Program-made: the position numbers and the translations under genes
Source: Thermoactinomyces sp. DSM 45891
GTDB lineage: Bacteria; Bacillota; Bacilli; Thermoactinomycetales; Thermoactinomycetaceae
Reading direction: 5' to 3'
DNA length: 51,498 nucleotides
Assembly: GCF_900119485.1 (NCBI RefSeq)
Contig: NZ_FPJZ01000018.1
Span: forward strand, 1-51,498
Shown here: positions 34,127-42,418 of the stretch, in pieces
Position numbering within the stretch: the first letter of the stretch is position 1
Layout of the letters: the number at the start of each line of letters is the position of its first letter
Notes under the pieces: generated by a model
What the model was told of the DNA's origin: nothing
Databases searched by the model: none
The model's input: only the letters and a program-made list of their open reading frames with translations

Positions 34127-35386
34127 TTAAGTATGTTCGGCTGAACTCTTTCCTGCTACGTATCCAGTACATAGGGCGGAGGTGATGTTATAGCCACCTG
34201 TGTAGCCATGGATATCTAAGATTTCTCCACAAAAGTAAAGCCCGGACATCATCTTGGATTGCATGGTACGTGGATTGATCTCTTTAATGTGGACACCTCC
34301 CCCTGTAACAAAAGCTTTATCAAGTGATAAAGTTCCGTTGATATGGACAGGGAAAGCTTTAATATGTTCAGCCACCTTCCGCTGAACTTCTTTAGACGTC
34401 TGTGTGCAACTCAAAGTATCCGAGAGAGTTAGTATTTGAAACAGCACAGGGATCATTCTCTCGGGTAAATATCCTTTTAGGGCATTGCGGAATGCTCTCT
34501 TTGGACTTTCGTTCACTAGCTTACGAATTTCTTGTTCGATTTCATCGACGGTATCTGCTGGTTTTACATCGATAGTCAGTAAGGTAGTTGAAGTGCTAAA
34601 TTTTTTTAGATTCTTGATGACAAATTGACTACAACGAAGAGCAGTCGGACCAGATAGCCCGAAGTGGGTAAATAGCAAATCTCCATCATGACTTACTAAT
34701 TTCTTTCCTTTTGCATTCCAAACGGTAACGGTGATATCCCGCAATGATAGCCCCTGCATGGATTTATCAAGGATCCAAGATTCTCCAGAGGTAAGGGGCA
34801 CTTCTGTCGGGAATAATTCAGTAATGGTATGTCCAGCCGCTTTCGCCCAAGCGTACCCATCACCAGTTGAACCCGTTTGAGGTACCGATTTGCCACCAAC
34901 TGCTACGATTACTTGGTTCGCATGAAAAGTCTCCCCGTTTATACTCTCTACACCGGCTACCTGTCCATCTTGATAGAGTACTTGACGGACGGGAGTGTTG
35001 ACACGGATGTGTGCACCGCCTTCCTTCACTTTTCGGATTAATGCTTGTACAACGGACTTGGCGCTATCACTGACCGGAAACATTCGACCATTATCCTCTT
35101 CTTTTAGGTCGACACCCAGTTCACGAAAGAAGTGTACGATATCCCAATTATTAAATACAGAAAAGACACTGTAGAGAAATCGTCCGTTTCCCGGAATAAA
35201 CCGGATGAGTTCATCTATATCTTTAATGTTGGTTACATTACAACGTCCACCGCCAGAGATTGCGAGCTTACGCCCGAGTTGATCTCCTTTATCAAGCAGG
35301 AGTACTTTGGCCCCATGCATCCCAGCGGCAGCACTGGCCATCAAACCAGAAGGGCCTCCGCCAATAACTATCACATCGTATTTCAT
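34127..35386 (-). CDS. HI0933/YhiN (BaiN-like) FAD-dependent oxidoreductase
   Basis: 419 residues; AAAGGAGCG lies 5 nt before the ATG. The N-terminal FAD-binding motif is VIGGGPSGLMASAAA. The family-specific SGGGRCNVTN follows near residue 45, and the C-terminal FAD motif is GGGVHIKEINPRTMQSK, then GLYFCGEILDIHGYTGGYN. The family reduces unsaturated compounds in some members, but most are uncharacterised. It is a single cytosolic enzyme of normal length. Confidence 0.92.
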   Translation of the reverse strand: MKYDVIVIGGGPSGLMASAAAGMHGAKVLLLDKGDQLGRKLAISGGGRCNVTNIKDIDELIRFIPGNGRFLYSVFSVFNNWDIVHFFRELGVDLKEEDNGRMFPVSDSAKSVVQALIRKVKEGGAHIRVNTPVRQVLYQDGQVAGVESINGETFHANQVIVAVGGKSVPQTGSTGDGYAWAKAAGHTITELFPTEVPLTSGESWILDKSMQGLSLRDITVTVWNAKGKKLVSHDGDLLFTHFGLSGPTALRCSQFVIKNLKKFSTSTTLLTIDVKPADTVDEIEQEIRKLVNESPKRAFRNALKGYLPERMIPVLFQILTLSDTLSCTQTSKEVQRKVAEHIKAFPVHINGTLSLDKAFVTGGGVHIKEINPRTMQSKMMSGLYFCGEILDIHGYTGGYNITSALCTGYVAGKSSAEHT

Positions 35387-35518
35387 ATAGCGCTCCTTTG
35401 AGGTTAAACATAGCTATGTTTAGCATTTCCTAACTTTCCCTATTGTAGAAGACCCCGTGAAAATTGGGAAGGGGAGTACGGGGAATGATCAAAAAAACAT
35501 CTTTTTTTAATAAAGTGA

Positions 35519-35588
35519 TTCAAAAGCGTATAAAAATTAGCTAAAATAAGAATAAGGAAATCGGATGGATGATGTGAATACTCATTCA
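35519..35588 (+). promoter_or_regulatory. Candidate fadD promoter with degenerate FadR box
   Basis: TTCAAA (35519-35524), a 17-bp spacer and TAAAAT (35542-35547) form a plausible promoter. The 18 bases 35571-35588 match 14 positions of the B. subtilis FadR box TGAATGAMTANTCATTCA, with the right half perfect. The box lies downstream of the -10, so a road-block mode is possible. Confidence 0.6.
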
Positions 35589-35604
35589 TGACAGGAGGGT
35601 CCCA

Positions 35605-37311
35605 ATGTCGTATGCAGAAAAAGTATGGCTCAAACAGTATCCATCAAACGTACCAGCAACCATCGACTATCCAAATGTATTACTAACCCAGTTCTTGATC
35701 GACGCCGCAAGGGATTTTCCTAAGAGAGATGCGGTTCATTTTATGGGCAAAAAACTTACTTATGAACAATTGTTAGAAGAATCTTATCGTTTTGCGAACT
35801 CATTGAAAGAGCTTGGTATACAACCTCAAGAACGGGTTGCGATTATGTTACCAAACTGTCCACAAGCCGTAATCGCGTATTATGGGGCGCTATTTATCGG
35901 AGCGGTTGTCGTCCAGACAAATCCGCTTTATATGGAGCGAGAATTAGAGCATCAACTAACTGATTCAGGTTCTGAAACGATTATATGCCTCGACCTAGTG
36001 TTACCAAAAGTCCAAAATGTAAAGTCAAAGACTGGGTTAAAGCGAGTCATTGTAACGAGTATCAAGGATTATCTACCTTTTCCAAAAAATGTTCTTTATC
36101 CACTGAAATTGTGGAAAGACGGCATTAAACTGACTCATGAGTACGATAAGGATACACATGCTTTTAAGCATCTCATTTCGAAAGCGCTTCCAACTCCGGT
36201 GATCCCACCAGAGATTGATCCGATCCATGATGTAGCTTTGCTTCAATATACAGGCGGAACGACGGGCCTTTCCAAAGCGGCTATGCTGACCCACCGAAAC
36301 CTGATTGTAAATAGCATCCAAGCATCCTATTGGCTATACAAGGTGAAACGCGGAACAGAAAAAATCTTAGGTGTTCTTCCATTTTTTCATGTGTATGGAA
36401 TGACGGTTGTTATGAATTATGCCATGTATCAAGCGGCGACGATGATTCTAATTCCTCGATTTGATTGTGACATGATTATGAAAACGATTGTAAAAGAGCG
36501 TCCCACCTTATTTCCTGGTGCACCTACGATGTATGTGGCCATTATTAACCATCCCAACATTCAAAAATATGACCTCTCATCGATTGATGCCTGTGTAAGT
36601 GGATCGGCGGCTCTTCCTGTAGAGGTACAAGAAAAATTTGAAAAGTTAACAGGGGGTAGGCTGGTAGAAGGTTATGGGATGACGGAGACATCTCCTGTAA
36701 CGCATTCAAATCTAATATGGGATCGTGTGCGGTCATCGACTATTGGTATCCCGTGGCCTGATACAGAAGCGAGGGTAGTGGATTCAGAAACGGGAGTGGA
36801 GCTTCCGGTTGGTGAAATTGGAGAGCTTCAAGTTCGAGGCCCTCAGGTGATGAAAGGATACTGGAACCGTGAAGATGAAACGGCGAAAGTCCTAACAGCA
36901 GATGGATGGCTTAGTACAGGTGATATTGTCCGTATGGATGAAGAAGGATATTTCTTTGTAATGGATCGAAAGAAAGATATGATTATTGCTGGGGGATATA
37001 ATATTTACCCACGTGAAGTGGAAGAAGTTTTATTTGAACACCCAGCCATTCAAGAGGCGGCAGTTGTAGGTGTTCCTCATCCGTATCGAGGGGAAACGGT
37101 GAAAGCATTTATCGTGTTAAAGCCAGGAATCAAACTGACAGAACAAGAGTTAGATCAGTACTGTCGTGAAAAACTAGCAAAATATAAAATCCCACGCTTA
37201 TATGAATTCCGTGATGAGTTACCCAAGACATTTGTTGGCAAGGTTCTCCGACGTGTTCTTCAAGAGCAAGAAAAGAAGAAATACGAAGAAGAGATAAAAG
37301 AGGCCAATTAG
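35605..37311 (+). CDS. fadD: Long-chain fatty-acid-CoA ligase
   Basis: 568 residues; AGGAGGG lies 6 nt before the ATG. AMP-binding motif YTGGTTGLSKAAMLTH (~215), GYGMTETSPV, and the linker/motif DGWLSTGD ... DRKKDMIIAGGYNIYPREVEE are present, with the catalytic Lys in the PKTFVGKVLRR end segment. It activates fatty acids as acyl-CoA for beta-oxidation. Length and position match B. subtilis LcfA, directly upstream of a fadR gene. A FadR box before it indicates derepression by long-chain acyl-CoA. Confidence 0.96.
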   Translation: MSYAEKVWLKQYPSNVPATIDYPNVLLTQFLIDAARDFPKRDAVHFMGKKLTYEQLLEESYRFANSLKELGIQPQERVAIMLPNCPQAVIAYYGALFIGAVVVQTNPLYMERELEHQLTDSGSETIICLDLVLPKVQNVKSKTGLKRVIVTSIKDYLPFPKNVLYPLKLWKDGIKLTHEYDKDTHAFKHLISKALPTPVIPPEIDPIHDVALLQYTGGTTGLSKAAMLTHRNLIVNSIQASYWLYKVKRGTEKILGVLPFFHVYGMTVVMNYAMYQAATMILIPRFDCDMIMKTIVKERPTLFPGAPTMYVAIINHPNIQKYDLSSIDACVSGSAALPVEVQEKFEKLTGGRLVEGYGMTETSPVTHSNLIWDRVRSSTIGIPWPDTEARVVDSETGVELPVGEIGELQVRGPQVMKGYWNREDETAKVLTADGWLSTGDIVRMDEEGYFFVMDRKKDMIIAGGYNIYPREVEEVLFEHPAIQEAAVVGVPHPYRGETVKAFIVLKPGIKLTEQELDQYCREKLAKYKIPRLYEFRDELPKTFVGKVLRRVLQEQEKKKYEEEIKEAN

Positions 37312-37322
37312 ATGAATGTGTG

Positions 37323-37360
37323 ACCTAGCATCCGGAATGGATACGATGTTAGGTTTTTTT
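37323..37360 (+). terminator. Intrinsic terminator after fadD
   Basis: 10-bp arms ACCTAGCATC / GATGTTAGGT (one G-U pair) with a T7 tail. Confidence 0.85.
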
Positions 37361-37374
37361 CATGTTTGTGTGCG

Positions 37375-37426
37375 TTGACAAACGTTTTATTTATCCATAC
37401 AATAATAGTGAATGAATAATCATTCA
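37375..37426 (+). promoter_or_regulatory. fadR promoter with perfect FadR box
   Basis: TTGACA (37375-37380), a 17-bp spacer and TACAAT (37398-37403) make a near-consensus SigA promoter. TGAATGAATAATCATTCA at 37409-37426 matches every position of the FadR consensus and covers the expected start of transcription. This predicts autorepression and control of etfB and etfA on the same mRNA. Confidence 0.9.
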
Positions 37427-37458
37427 TTATTGTTTATGCAGAAAGGAATTTCGATCCC

Positions 37459-38058
37459 ATGGCGAAACGGACTGGTGAAAAATACGAAGCGATCATCGAT
37501 GCTGCAGTGCGAGTTATTGCAGAATTTGGTTATCATAATGCACAGGTTTCGAAGATTGCTCGTGAGGCCAAAGTCGCAGATGGTACAATCTACCTCTATT
37601 TTGAAAACAAAGACGATGTGCTGATCTCTCTATTTAGCGAGAAAATGGGTTCATTTATCAGCGAGGCGGAGGAAGCGATTCAGCATTTCGATTCACCAGT
37701 TGAACAGTTACATCAACTGATTCGCCTTCACTTTGCGTATTTGGAGAGTGATCGTGAACTTGCGATTGTAACACAAATCGAGTTGCGTCAATCAAACCCA
37801 GAAGTTCGCAAAGGAATTGGACAGATTCTAAAGCGATACTTGGATATGATTGATCGGATCGTCGAAGATGGGATAAAAAAAGGTTTGTATCGTTCGAATT
37901 TAGATGTTCGCATGACTCGCAAGCTGATCTTTGGAACCATTGATGAGACTGTGACATCTTGGATTATGAACGATCGCAAATATAGTTTGCTCTCCCAAGT
38001 GGATCCAATCCTAGAACTGTTTGTATATGGGATTGGCAACCAAACGCGTGAGATGTAA
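37459..38058 (+). CDS. fadR: FadR, TetR-family repressor of fatty acid degradation
   Basis: 199 residues; GAAAGGAATTT precedes the ATG. The TetR HTH is IIDAAVRVIAEFGYHNAQVSKIAREAKVADGTIYLYFENKD. The C-terminal part is helical, as expected for acyl-CoA binding. Identity is supported by the FadR box over its own promoter and by its place between fadD and etfB/etfA, as in B. subtilis. Long-chain acyl-CoA is expected to release it from DNA. Confidence 0.94.
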   Translation: MAKRTGEKYEAIIDAAVRVIAEFGYHNAQVSKIAREAKVADGTIYLYFENKDDVLISLFSEKMGSFISEAEEAIQHFDSPVEQLHQLIRLHFAYLESDRELAIVTQIELRQSNPEVRKGIGQILKRYLDMIDRIVEDGIKKGLYRSNLDVRMTRKLIFGTIDETVTSWIMNDRKYSLLSQVDPILELFVYGIGNQTREM

Positions 38059-38092
38059 GCGTTATCTATCAAAAGCACAGGAGGATCTCTTC

Positions 38093-38872
38093 ATGAATAT
38101 CCTAGTTTGTTTGAAGCAAACGTTTGACACCGAAGAGCGGATCACGATTGAAAATGGTGTGGTCGTAGAAGACGGCGCAGTATTCGTGATTAACCCTTAT
38201 GATGAATATGCTGTGGAAGAAGGCATTAAGTTAAAAGAAGAACATGGTGGGGAAGTAACGATTTTGACGGTTGGTCCAGAGCGTGTAGAAGCTTCGATGC
38301 GTAAGGCCCTTGCCATGGGTGCAGATAAAGGTGTATGGATTAATACGGAAGATTTTGATGGTGACTTAGATGAGCATAGTATCGCTAAAATCATCCAAGC
38401 AACGATCGAAGAGCAAGAGCTTGAGTTTGATATCATTCTTGCAGGTGCGATGGCAGTAGATGATGGTTCTGCACAAGTAGGTCCACGATTAGCGGAACTT
38501 TTAAATATACCTCATATCTCCACTATTACGAAGATAACGGTAGATGGTGAAAATGTAGTTGTTGAGAAAGACGTTGAAGGAGACATGGAAGTCATCGAAT
38601 CCAAGCTACCTCTACTTGTTACCGCTCAACAAGGATTAAACGAGCCACGCTATCCGTCACTTCAGGGGATTATGAAGGCGAAGAAAAAACCATTAGAAGA
38701 AGTCGAAATCGATGATCTTGATATCGAGGAAGAAGAGATTGAAGCCAAAACAAAGGTACTCGAAATCTACTTACCTCCTAAGAAAGATGCAGGGAAAATC
38801 CTACAAGGAGAACTTGCTGATCAAGTAACAGAGCTCGTTCAACTTTTAAAGGGCGAAGCGAAAGTGATCTAA
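38093..38872 (+). CDS. etfB: Electron transfer flavoprotein beta subunit
   Basis: 259 residues from the ATG at 38093, with AGGAGG 8 nt upstream, 34 bp after fadR. It begins MNILVCLKQTFDTEERI, and has GADKGVWI, AGAMAVDDGSAQVGPRLAELL and the AMP-proximal end LEIYLPPKK. EtfB pairs with EtfA to carry electrons from acyl-CoA dehydrogenases to the respiratory chain. The operon lacks the fadB that lies between fadR and etfB in B. subtilis. Confidence 0.97.
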   Translation: MNILVCLKQTFDTEERITIENGVVVEDGAVFVINPYDEYAVEEGIKLKEEHGGEVTILTVGPERVEASMRKALAMGADKGVWINTEDFDGDLDEHSIAKIIQATIEEQELEFDIILAGAMAVDDGSAQVGPRLAELLNIPHISTITKITVDGENVVVEKDVEGDMEVIESKLPLLVTAQQGLNEPRYPSLQGIMKAKKKPLEEVEIDDLDIEEEEIEAKTKVLEIYLPPKKDAGKILQGELADQVTELVQLLKGEAKVI

Positions 38873-38890
38873 AGACCTGGGGGGATCAAC

Positions 38891-39877
38891 ATGAGCAAAA
38901 AAATACTCGTACTAGCAGATGTTCGTGAAGGAAAACTTCGTAATGTGGCTTTTGAGAGCTTAGCAGCAGCACGACTTGCAAGTCAAGGTGGCACAGTAGT
39001 AGCGGCAGTCTTGGGAAGCTTTGCGAAAGATCACGTTGAGGCACTTGCCCATCATGGTGCAGATGAAGTAGTAATAGTAACGGATTCGAAACTGGATCAA
39101 TATACAACGGATGCATATTTCCAAGCAGTAAAGAAAATTATCGAAACAGTAGAACCACAAGCAATTTTCACAGGACACACAGCAGTCGGAAAAGACGTAA
39201 GTCCGCGAATTGCGGCACGTCTTGGTTTCGGTCTCGTTTCTGATGTAACTGCTTTAGAAGAAATGGACGGCGAATTGATCTTCACTCGCCCGATTTATGC
39301 AGGAAAAGCTTTTGTGAAAAAGGCATTTAAAGAGGATGAAACTGTATTTGCTACCCTTCGTCCTAATAATATCGAGGCTCTTGATGCAGATACGGCTCGC
39401 ACAGCAACAGCGACAGAAGTAGCGGTAGACTTTGACCCGACTTTATTACGAACCATAATAAAGCAAGTTGTGAAGAAAGCAACGGATGGTGTGGACCTCT
39501 CCGAAGCAAGAGTTGTCGTATCAGGTGGCCGTGGAGTGAAGAGTGAAGATGGCTTTGCTCCGTTAAAAGAATTAGCTGATCTACTAGGCGGTGCAGTTGG
39601 AGCTTCTCGTGGTGCTTGTGACTCTGGCTACTGTGACTACGCTCTCCAAATCGGCCAAACTGGTAAAGTGGTAACACCGGACCTCTACATCGCTGCTGGA
39701 ATCTCCGGAGCGATTCAGCACTTGGCTGGTATGTCCGCATCCAAGACCATCGTCGCGATTAACAAAGACCCAGAAGCACCGATTTTCCAAGTAGCAGATT
39801 ACGGAATCGTAGGTGATTTGTTTGTCGTGATTCCGATGTTGACAGAGGAATTGAAAAAGGTAGTAGTAGGTAAATAG
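38891..39877 (+). CDS. etfA: Electron transfer flavoprotein alpha subunit
   Basis: 328 residues; a GGGGGAT site precedes the ATG, 18 bp after etfB. The N-terminal domain begins KILVLADVREGKL. The FAD-binding C-terminal domain has VSGGRGVKSEDGF, GASRGACDSGY, GQTGKVVTPDLYIAAGISGAIQH and INKDPEAPIFQVADYGIVGD. It binds FAD and forms the EtfAB heterodimer. It is the last gene of the fadR-etfB-etfA unit and is followed by a terminator. Confidence 0.97.
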   Translation: MSKKILVLADVREGKLRNVAFESLAAARLASQGGTVVAAVLGSFAKDHVEALAHHGADEVVIVTDSKLDQYTTDAYFQAVKKIIETVEPQAIFTGHTAVGKDVSPRIAARLGFGLVSDVTALEEMDGELIFTRPIYAGKAFVKKAFKEDETVFATLRPNNIEALDADTARTATATEVAVDFDPTLLRTIIKQVVKKATDGVDLSEARVVVSGGRGVKSEDGFAPLKELADLLGGAVGASRGACDSGYCDYALQIGQTGKVVTPDLYIAAGISGAIQHLAGMSASKTIVAINKDPEAPIFQVADYGIVGDLFVVIPMLTEELKKVVVGK

Positions 39878-39889
39878 GCGTTTTGCTTG

Positions 39890-39924
39890 GACTGTAGACT
39901 GTAATTGGGTCTACAGTCTGTTTT
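39890..39924 (+). terminator. Intrinsic terminator after etfA
   Basis: Perfect 10-bp arms (GACTGTAGAC / GTCTACAGTC) with a 9-nt loop and a TGTTTTT tail. Confidence 0.88.
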
Positions 39925-40012
39925 TATTTTCAAAATCCAAAATATGGCAATTAAAATGCACCTAGAAGAACACTTTAACTTTATTGCTATCCTTGCCAAT
40001 AAGGTTAGACTA

Positions 40013-40159
40013 TCACGTGATATATTCAAGTTCGATTCTTTGTGAAATTGCGAATGCTTCCTCTAGGATAGGGATAGCAACTGTGTAGTTCCTTTGCTCG
40101 TAATAAATTTAACCAAGTATTACTTGAGTCTTACATAGATGGTACTCATCTTCAGACGA
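40013..40159 (-). pseudogene. Remnant of a TPR-repeat protein
   Basis: Read leftward, 40159-40013 translates as SSEDEYHLCKTQVILG, a TAA (40111-40109), then IYYEQRNYTVAIPILEEAF and AISQRIELEYIT before a TGA. The run fits a C-terminal TPR helix pair (LG-x-IYYEQRNYxxAIPxLEEAxxIS), as found in Rap/PlcR/NprR-type regulators. It has no start, one internal stop, and a TAG immediately upstream. I read it as a decayed gene end. The rest of the 39.9-40.27 kb gap is A/T-rich with nothing else recognised. Confidence 0.5.
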
Positions 40160-40269
40160 CTATCTTACTGTGTCACTTCTAACCTTTACTAGACAAAAAT
40201 TATTTCTAATGATAGGTTAAAATATATAAAAGATTTTCTATTATATTTATTCTAAGGAGAGTGAAATAA

Positions 40270-40680
40270 ATGAATAAAACGGTTTCCATGTTAAGTGTAT
40301 GTGCAATCTCTGCTGTTACTGCTTTTGCAGTGGGAATAGGCTCCGCAGATGCAAGTGTCCCACGCTATTCCTTCCAAACAGAAGATGGGAATTGGGACGG
40401 TTTTATTGGCAATGAGAATAGTGGAAGTAGTATCCAGATCGAGCTGGTTAAGCCTCTCTATAGCAAAAATAGCTCTGGAATAAAGAAAAAATTCACTGAC
40501 TACTCCAAGCTGTGGGTTCGGTTGTGCAATGATCAAACAAAGGCGTGTACCACTTTTCATAATCTCAGTAACGGAGAATCTACATTTACGAATATGAAAA
40601 CAGGTAGATATAACGTAGATATCAAAGATGAGCTTCCCTCCGCAAGCATAGTTGGACAACTAGATATTATCTTTCCCTAG
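40270..40680 (+). CDS. Small secreted protein of unknown function
   Basis: 136 residues; AAGGAGAG lies about 8 nt before the ATG. The N-terminus is a signal peptide (MNKTVSML, hydrophobic core, cleavage likely after ADA near residue 28). The mature ~107 residues contain many Ser/Asn/Gly, and two Cys (VRLCNDQTKACTTF) that could form a disulfide. The alternating pattern suggests a beta-sandwich; I recognise no family. It has its own A/T-rich promoter region and no gene partner on the same strand. Confidence 0.75.
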   Translation: MNKTVSMLSVCAISAVTAFAVGIGSADASVPRYSFQTEDGNWDGFIGNENSGSSIQIELVKPLYSKNSSGIKKKFTDYSKLWVRLCNDQTKACTTFHNLSNGESTFTNMKTGRYNVDIKDELPSASIVGQLDIIFP

Positions 40681-40741
40681 ATGTACGGTGGTTGGGATTA
40701 TGATGCTGGTAAGTTTTATGTAGTAAGAAGATATATGTATA

Positions 40742-40783
40742 AGAAAAAGAGGGACATTCTATTTTTTACCTAGAATGTCCCTC
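40742..40783 (-). terminator. Intrinsic terminator of the minus-strand peptide gene
   Basis: Perfect 13-bp arms (40749-40761 and 40771-40783) around a 9-nt loop. Read leftward it ends in CTCTTTTTCTT, a proper T tract; the plus side lacks one. It lies 28 bp beyond the stop of the 23-codon gene and may also limit the secreted-protein mRNA. Confidence 0.8.
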
Positions 40784-40810
40784 ATGTTTGACTATTTACT
40801 GTATACACTT

Positions 40811-40882
40811 TTAGATGCCGCCTCTCTCTTTACCCATCAGAACATTAAAGATCACTTCTGCCACTGTTTTGATTGCCTTCAT
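40811..40882 (-). CDS. 23-residue peptide gene
   Basis: ATG at 40882 with GGGGGTG 6 nt upstream; TAA at 40813-40811. The peptide starts MKAIKTVAEVIFNVLMG and ends KERGGI, giving an amphipathic helix followed by a charged Gly-Gly tail. A terminator with a T tract on this strand follows. Two exact 9-bp direct repeats with 21-bp spacing lie 40-69 bp upstream. These features argue for a real short transcript. The peptide might be a signal, a membrane-active peptide or a toxin; its function is unknown. Confidence 0.6.
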   Translation of the reverse strand: MKAIKTVAEVIFNVLMGKERGGI

Positions 40883-40901
40883 ATTTTTCACCCCCGCGTT
40901 A

Positions 40902-40951
40902 TTCTTACCCTTACTTTACCTCGATTTACCCTTAGTTTCTAGCGATTTACC
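40902..40951 (-). promoter_or_regulatory. Direct repeats upstream of the 23-codon gene
   Basis: GGTAAATCG occurs at 40951-40943 and 40930-40922 (minus strand), spaced by exactly 21 bp. Related GGTAAAGTA and GGGTAAGAA units follow at 40920-40912 and 40910-40902. Pairs of 9-bp repeats 12 bp apart are the usual geometry of LytTR-type response regulator sites. Confidence 0.45.
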
Positions 40952-41035
40952 TTTCAGGTTCCTTACTTATTTGTAAGAATAAAATGTCATATGAGAATAC
41001 ATACATAGTGAAAACGATGTATCAATAGTTAATAA

Positions 41036-41080
41036 GCCCCATTACATAATCGAGTATGATTATACAATGGGGTGTTTTTA
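41036..41080. terminator. Terminator-like hairpin downstream of the purK-like gene
   Basis: GCCCCATT pairs with AATGGGG around an inner ATAATC/GATTAT stem; a T5 run follows on the plus side and a weaker one on the minus side. Confidence 0.65.
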
Positions 41081-41104
41081 GAATCAGGGGGTATGTGGGG
41101 ATAG

Positions 41105-42418
41105 CTAAGAATTATCATGCTCCGTACTATGATTTTTATTTTTTTTCCTAGCCTCTATCTGATTGTTACCAATGGCAATAATAGCTTCCCACTCTTTTCC
41201 ACTTAGTGGCTCCCAAATAGGTATTTCGTTAACCAACTCCAATAAATCTTGTAACGACTCCCCAATAAAATTAATATGCCCCATCTTTCTGCCCTCTTTG
41301 GCTACGCTTTCCCCATACCAGTGCACTTTTGCACAAGATGGTAACTTCGCAAAATAATCCAAAAAGGACTCTTGATGTTCTCCTAAAAGATTTACCATGA
41401 TCCCATGATCGTTTCGAATCGGCTGATGAATCGGAAGCCCTGTTACTGCACGTATGAACTGCTCAAACTGGCAAGTGGTTGTGATATCCATTGTGATATG
41501 TCCTGAATTGTGCGGTCTAGGAGCTAACTTATTTACCAAAATAGTCCCATCCACCAGAACAAACATCTCGATAGCAAGCATCCCTACAAATCGCAGTTTG
41601 CTAGCCAATTGATATGCAATTTGTTCCACTCTTCCACGAATGCCATCTTTAATCGGAGCTGGAGAAATCGTCATGTGTAAAATTTGGTTTCGATGGATAT
41701 TCATAACAGGTGGATAAATCTCTACTTTTCCTGACATATCTCTAGCCACAATCACCGAAATTTCTTTTACAAAAGGAACAAATTTCTCAACTAGTATTCC
41801 CTTTTCGATTACTTCTACTGGAGGAAATGGATCGTCTAGGGTATGAATTACCCATTGACCTTTTCCATCGTATCCCTTTGTCAGTACTTTTAAGACACAT
41901 GGGAGTTTTATTTGCTCAATCGCCTCAATCAACTGTGCCTTCGATGTTACAACTTGATAGGAAGTAATCGGGATTTGTGCATCTTGTAATACTTTCCGCT
42001 CTTGACCTCGATGCCCCATCCAGCAAAGAAGGTCACTTCCTTGTGGTAAGGGCTTTATGGATTCAATCATTCGAACCGTATCAGGGTCTATATTTTCCAA
42101 TTCGTACACAACGACATCAGACTTGTTCGTAAACTGTTCTATTGCCATTACAGAATCATACGATCCCACGATCTGTTCATCTGCTATTTGTCCTGCCGGA
42201 GAATCGCTATCTGGGTCTAATACAACGAAGCGATATCCTAATCTACGCCCTTCTAGAATGATCATGCGACCCAACTGGCCACCGCCTAATACTCCAATTG
42301 TCTGTCCAGGAACGACTAATGGAGAGGGGTTACTTGATTGACTCCGACTAATACTGGATTTTTCTTTAGAAAGACTATTCAACAGGGGATTCCCTAAGTG
42401 TGTGGGTTGCATTGTCAT
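41105..42418 (-). CDS. PurK-like ATP-grasp protein with altered metal site
   Basis: 437 residues, about 55 longer than usual PurK because of a ~38-residue Ser/Asn-rich N-terminal extension. PurK features are VLGGGQLGRMIILEGRRLGY, YELENID, GYDGKGQ and LAPRPHNSGH. The second Mg-binding Glu of the family (NELAPR or NEIAPR) is Lys297 here (codon AAG at 41530-41528), one base from GAG; the first, Glu284 in EMFV, is present. PurK normally makes N5-CAIR in purine synthesis, but no purE or other pur gene is near. It may be inactive, specialised or regulatory. AAAGGAT lies 11 nt before the ATG. Confidence 0.82.
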   Translation of the reverse strand: MTMQPTHLGNPLLNSLSKEKSSISRSQSSNPSPLVVPGQTIGVLGGGQLGRMIILEGRRLGYRFVVLDPDSDSPAGQIADEQIVGSYDSVMAIEQFTNKSDVVVYELENIDPDTVRMIESIKPLPQGSDLLCWMGHRGQERKVLQDAQIPITSYQVVTSKAQLIEAIEQIKLPCVLKVLTKGYDGKGQWVIHTLDDPFPPVEVIEKGILVEKFVPFVKEISVIVARDMSGKVEIYPPVMNIHRNQILHMTISPAPIKDGIRGRVEQIAYQLASKLRFVGMLAIEMFVLVDGTILVNKLAPRPHNSGHITMDITTTCQFEQFIRAVTGLPIHQPIRNDHGIMVNLLGEHQESFLDYFAKLPSCAKVHWYGESVAKEGRKMGHINFIGESLQDLLELVNEIPIWEPLSGKEWEAIIAIGNNQIEARKKNKNHSTEHDNS

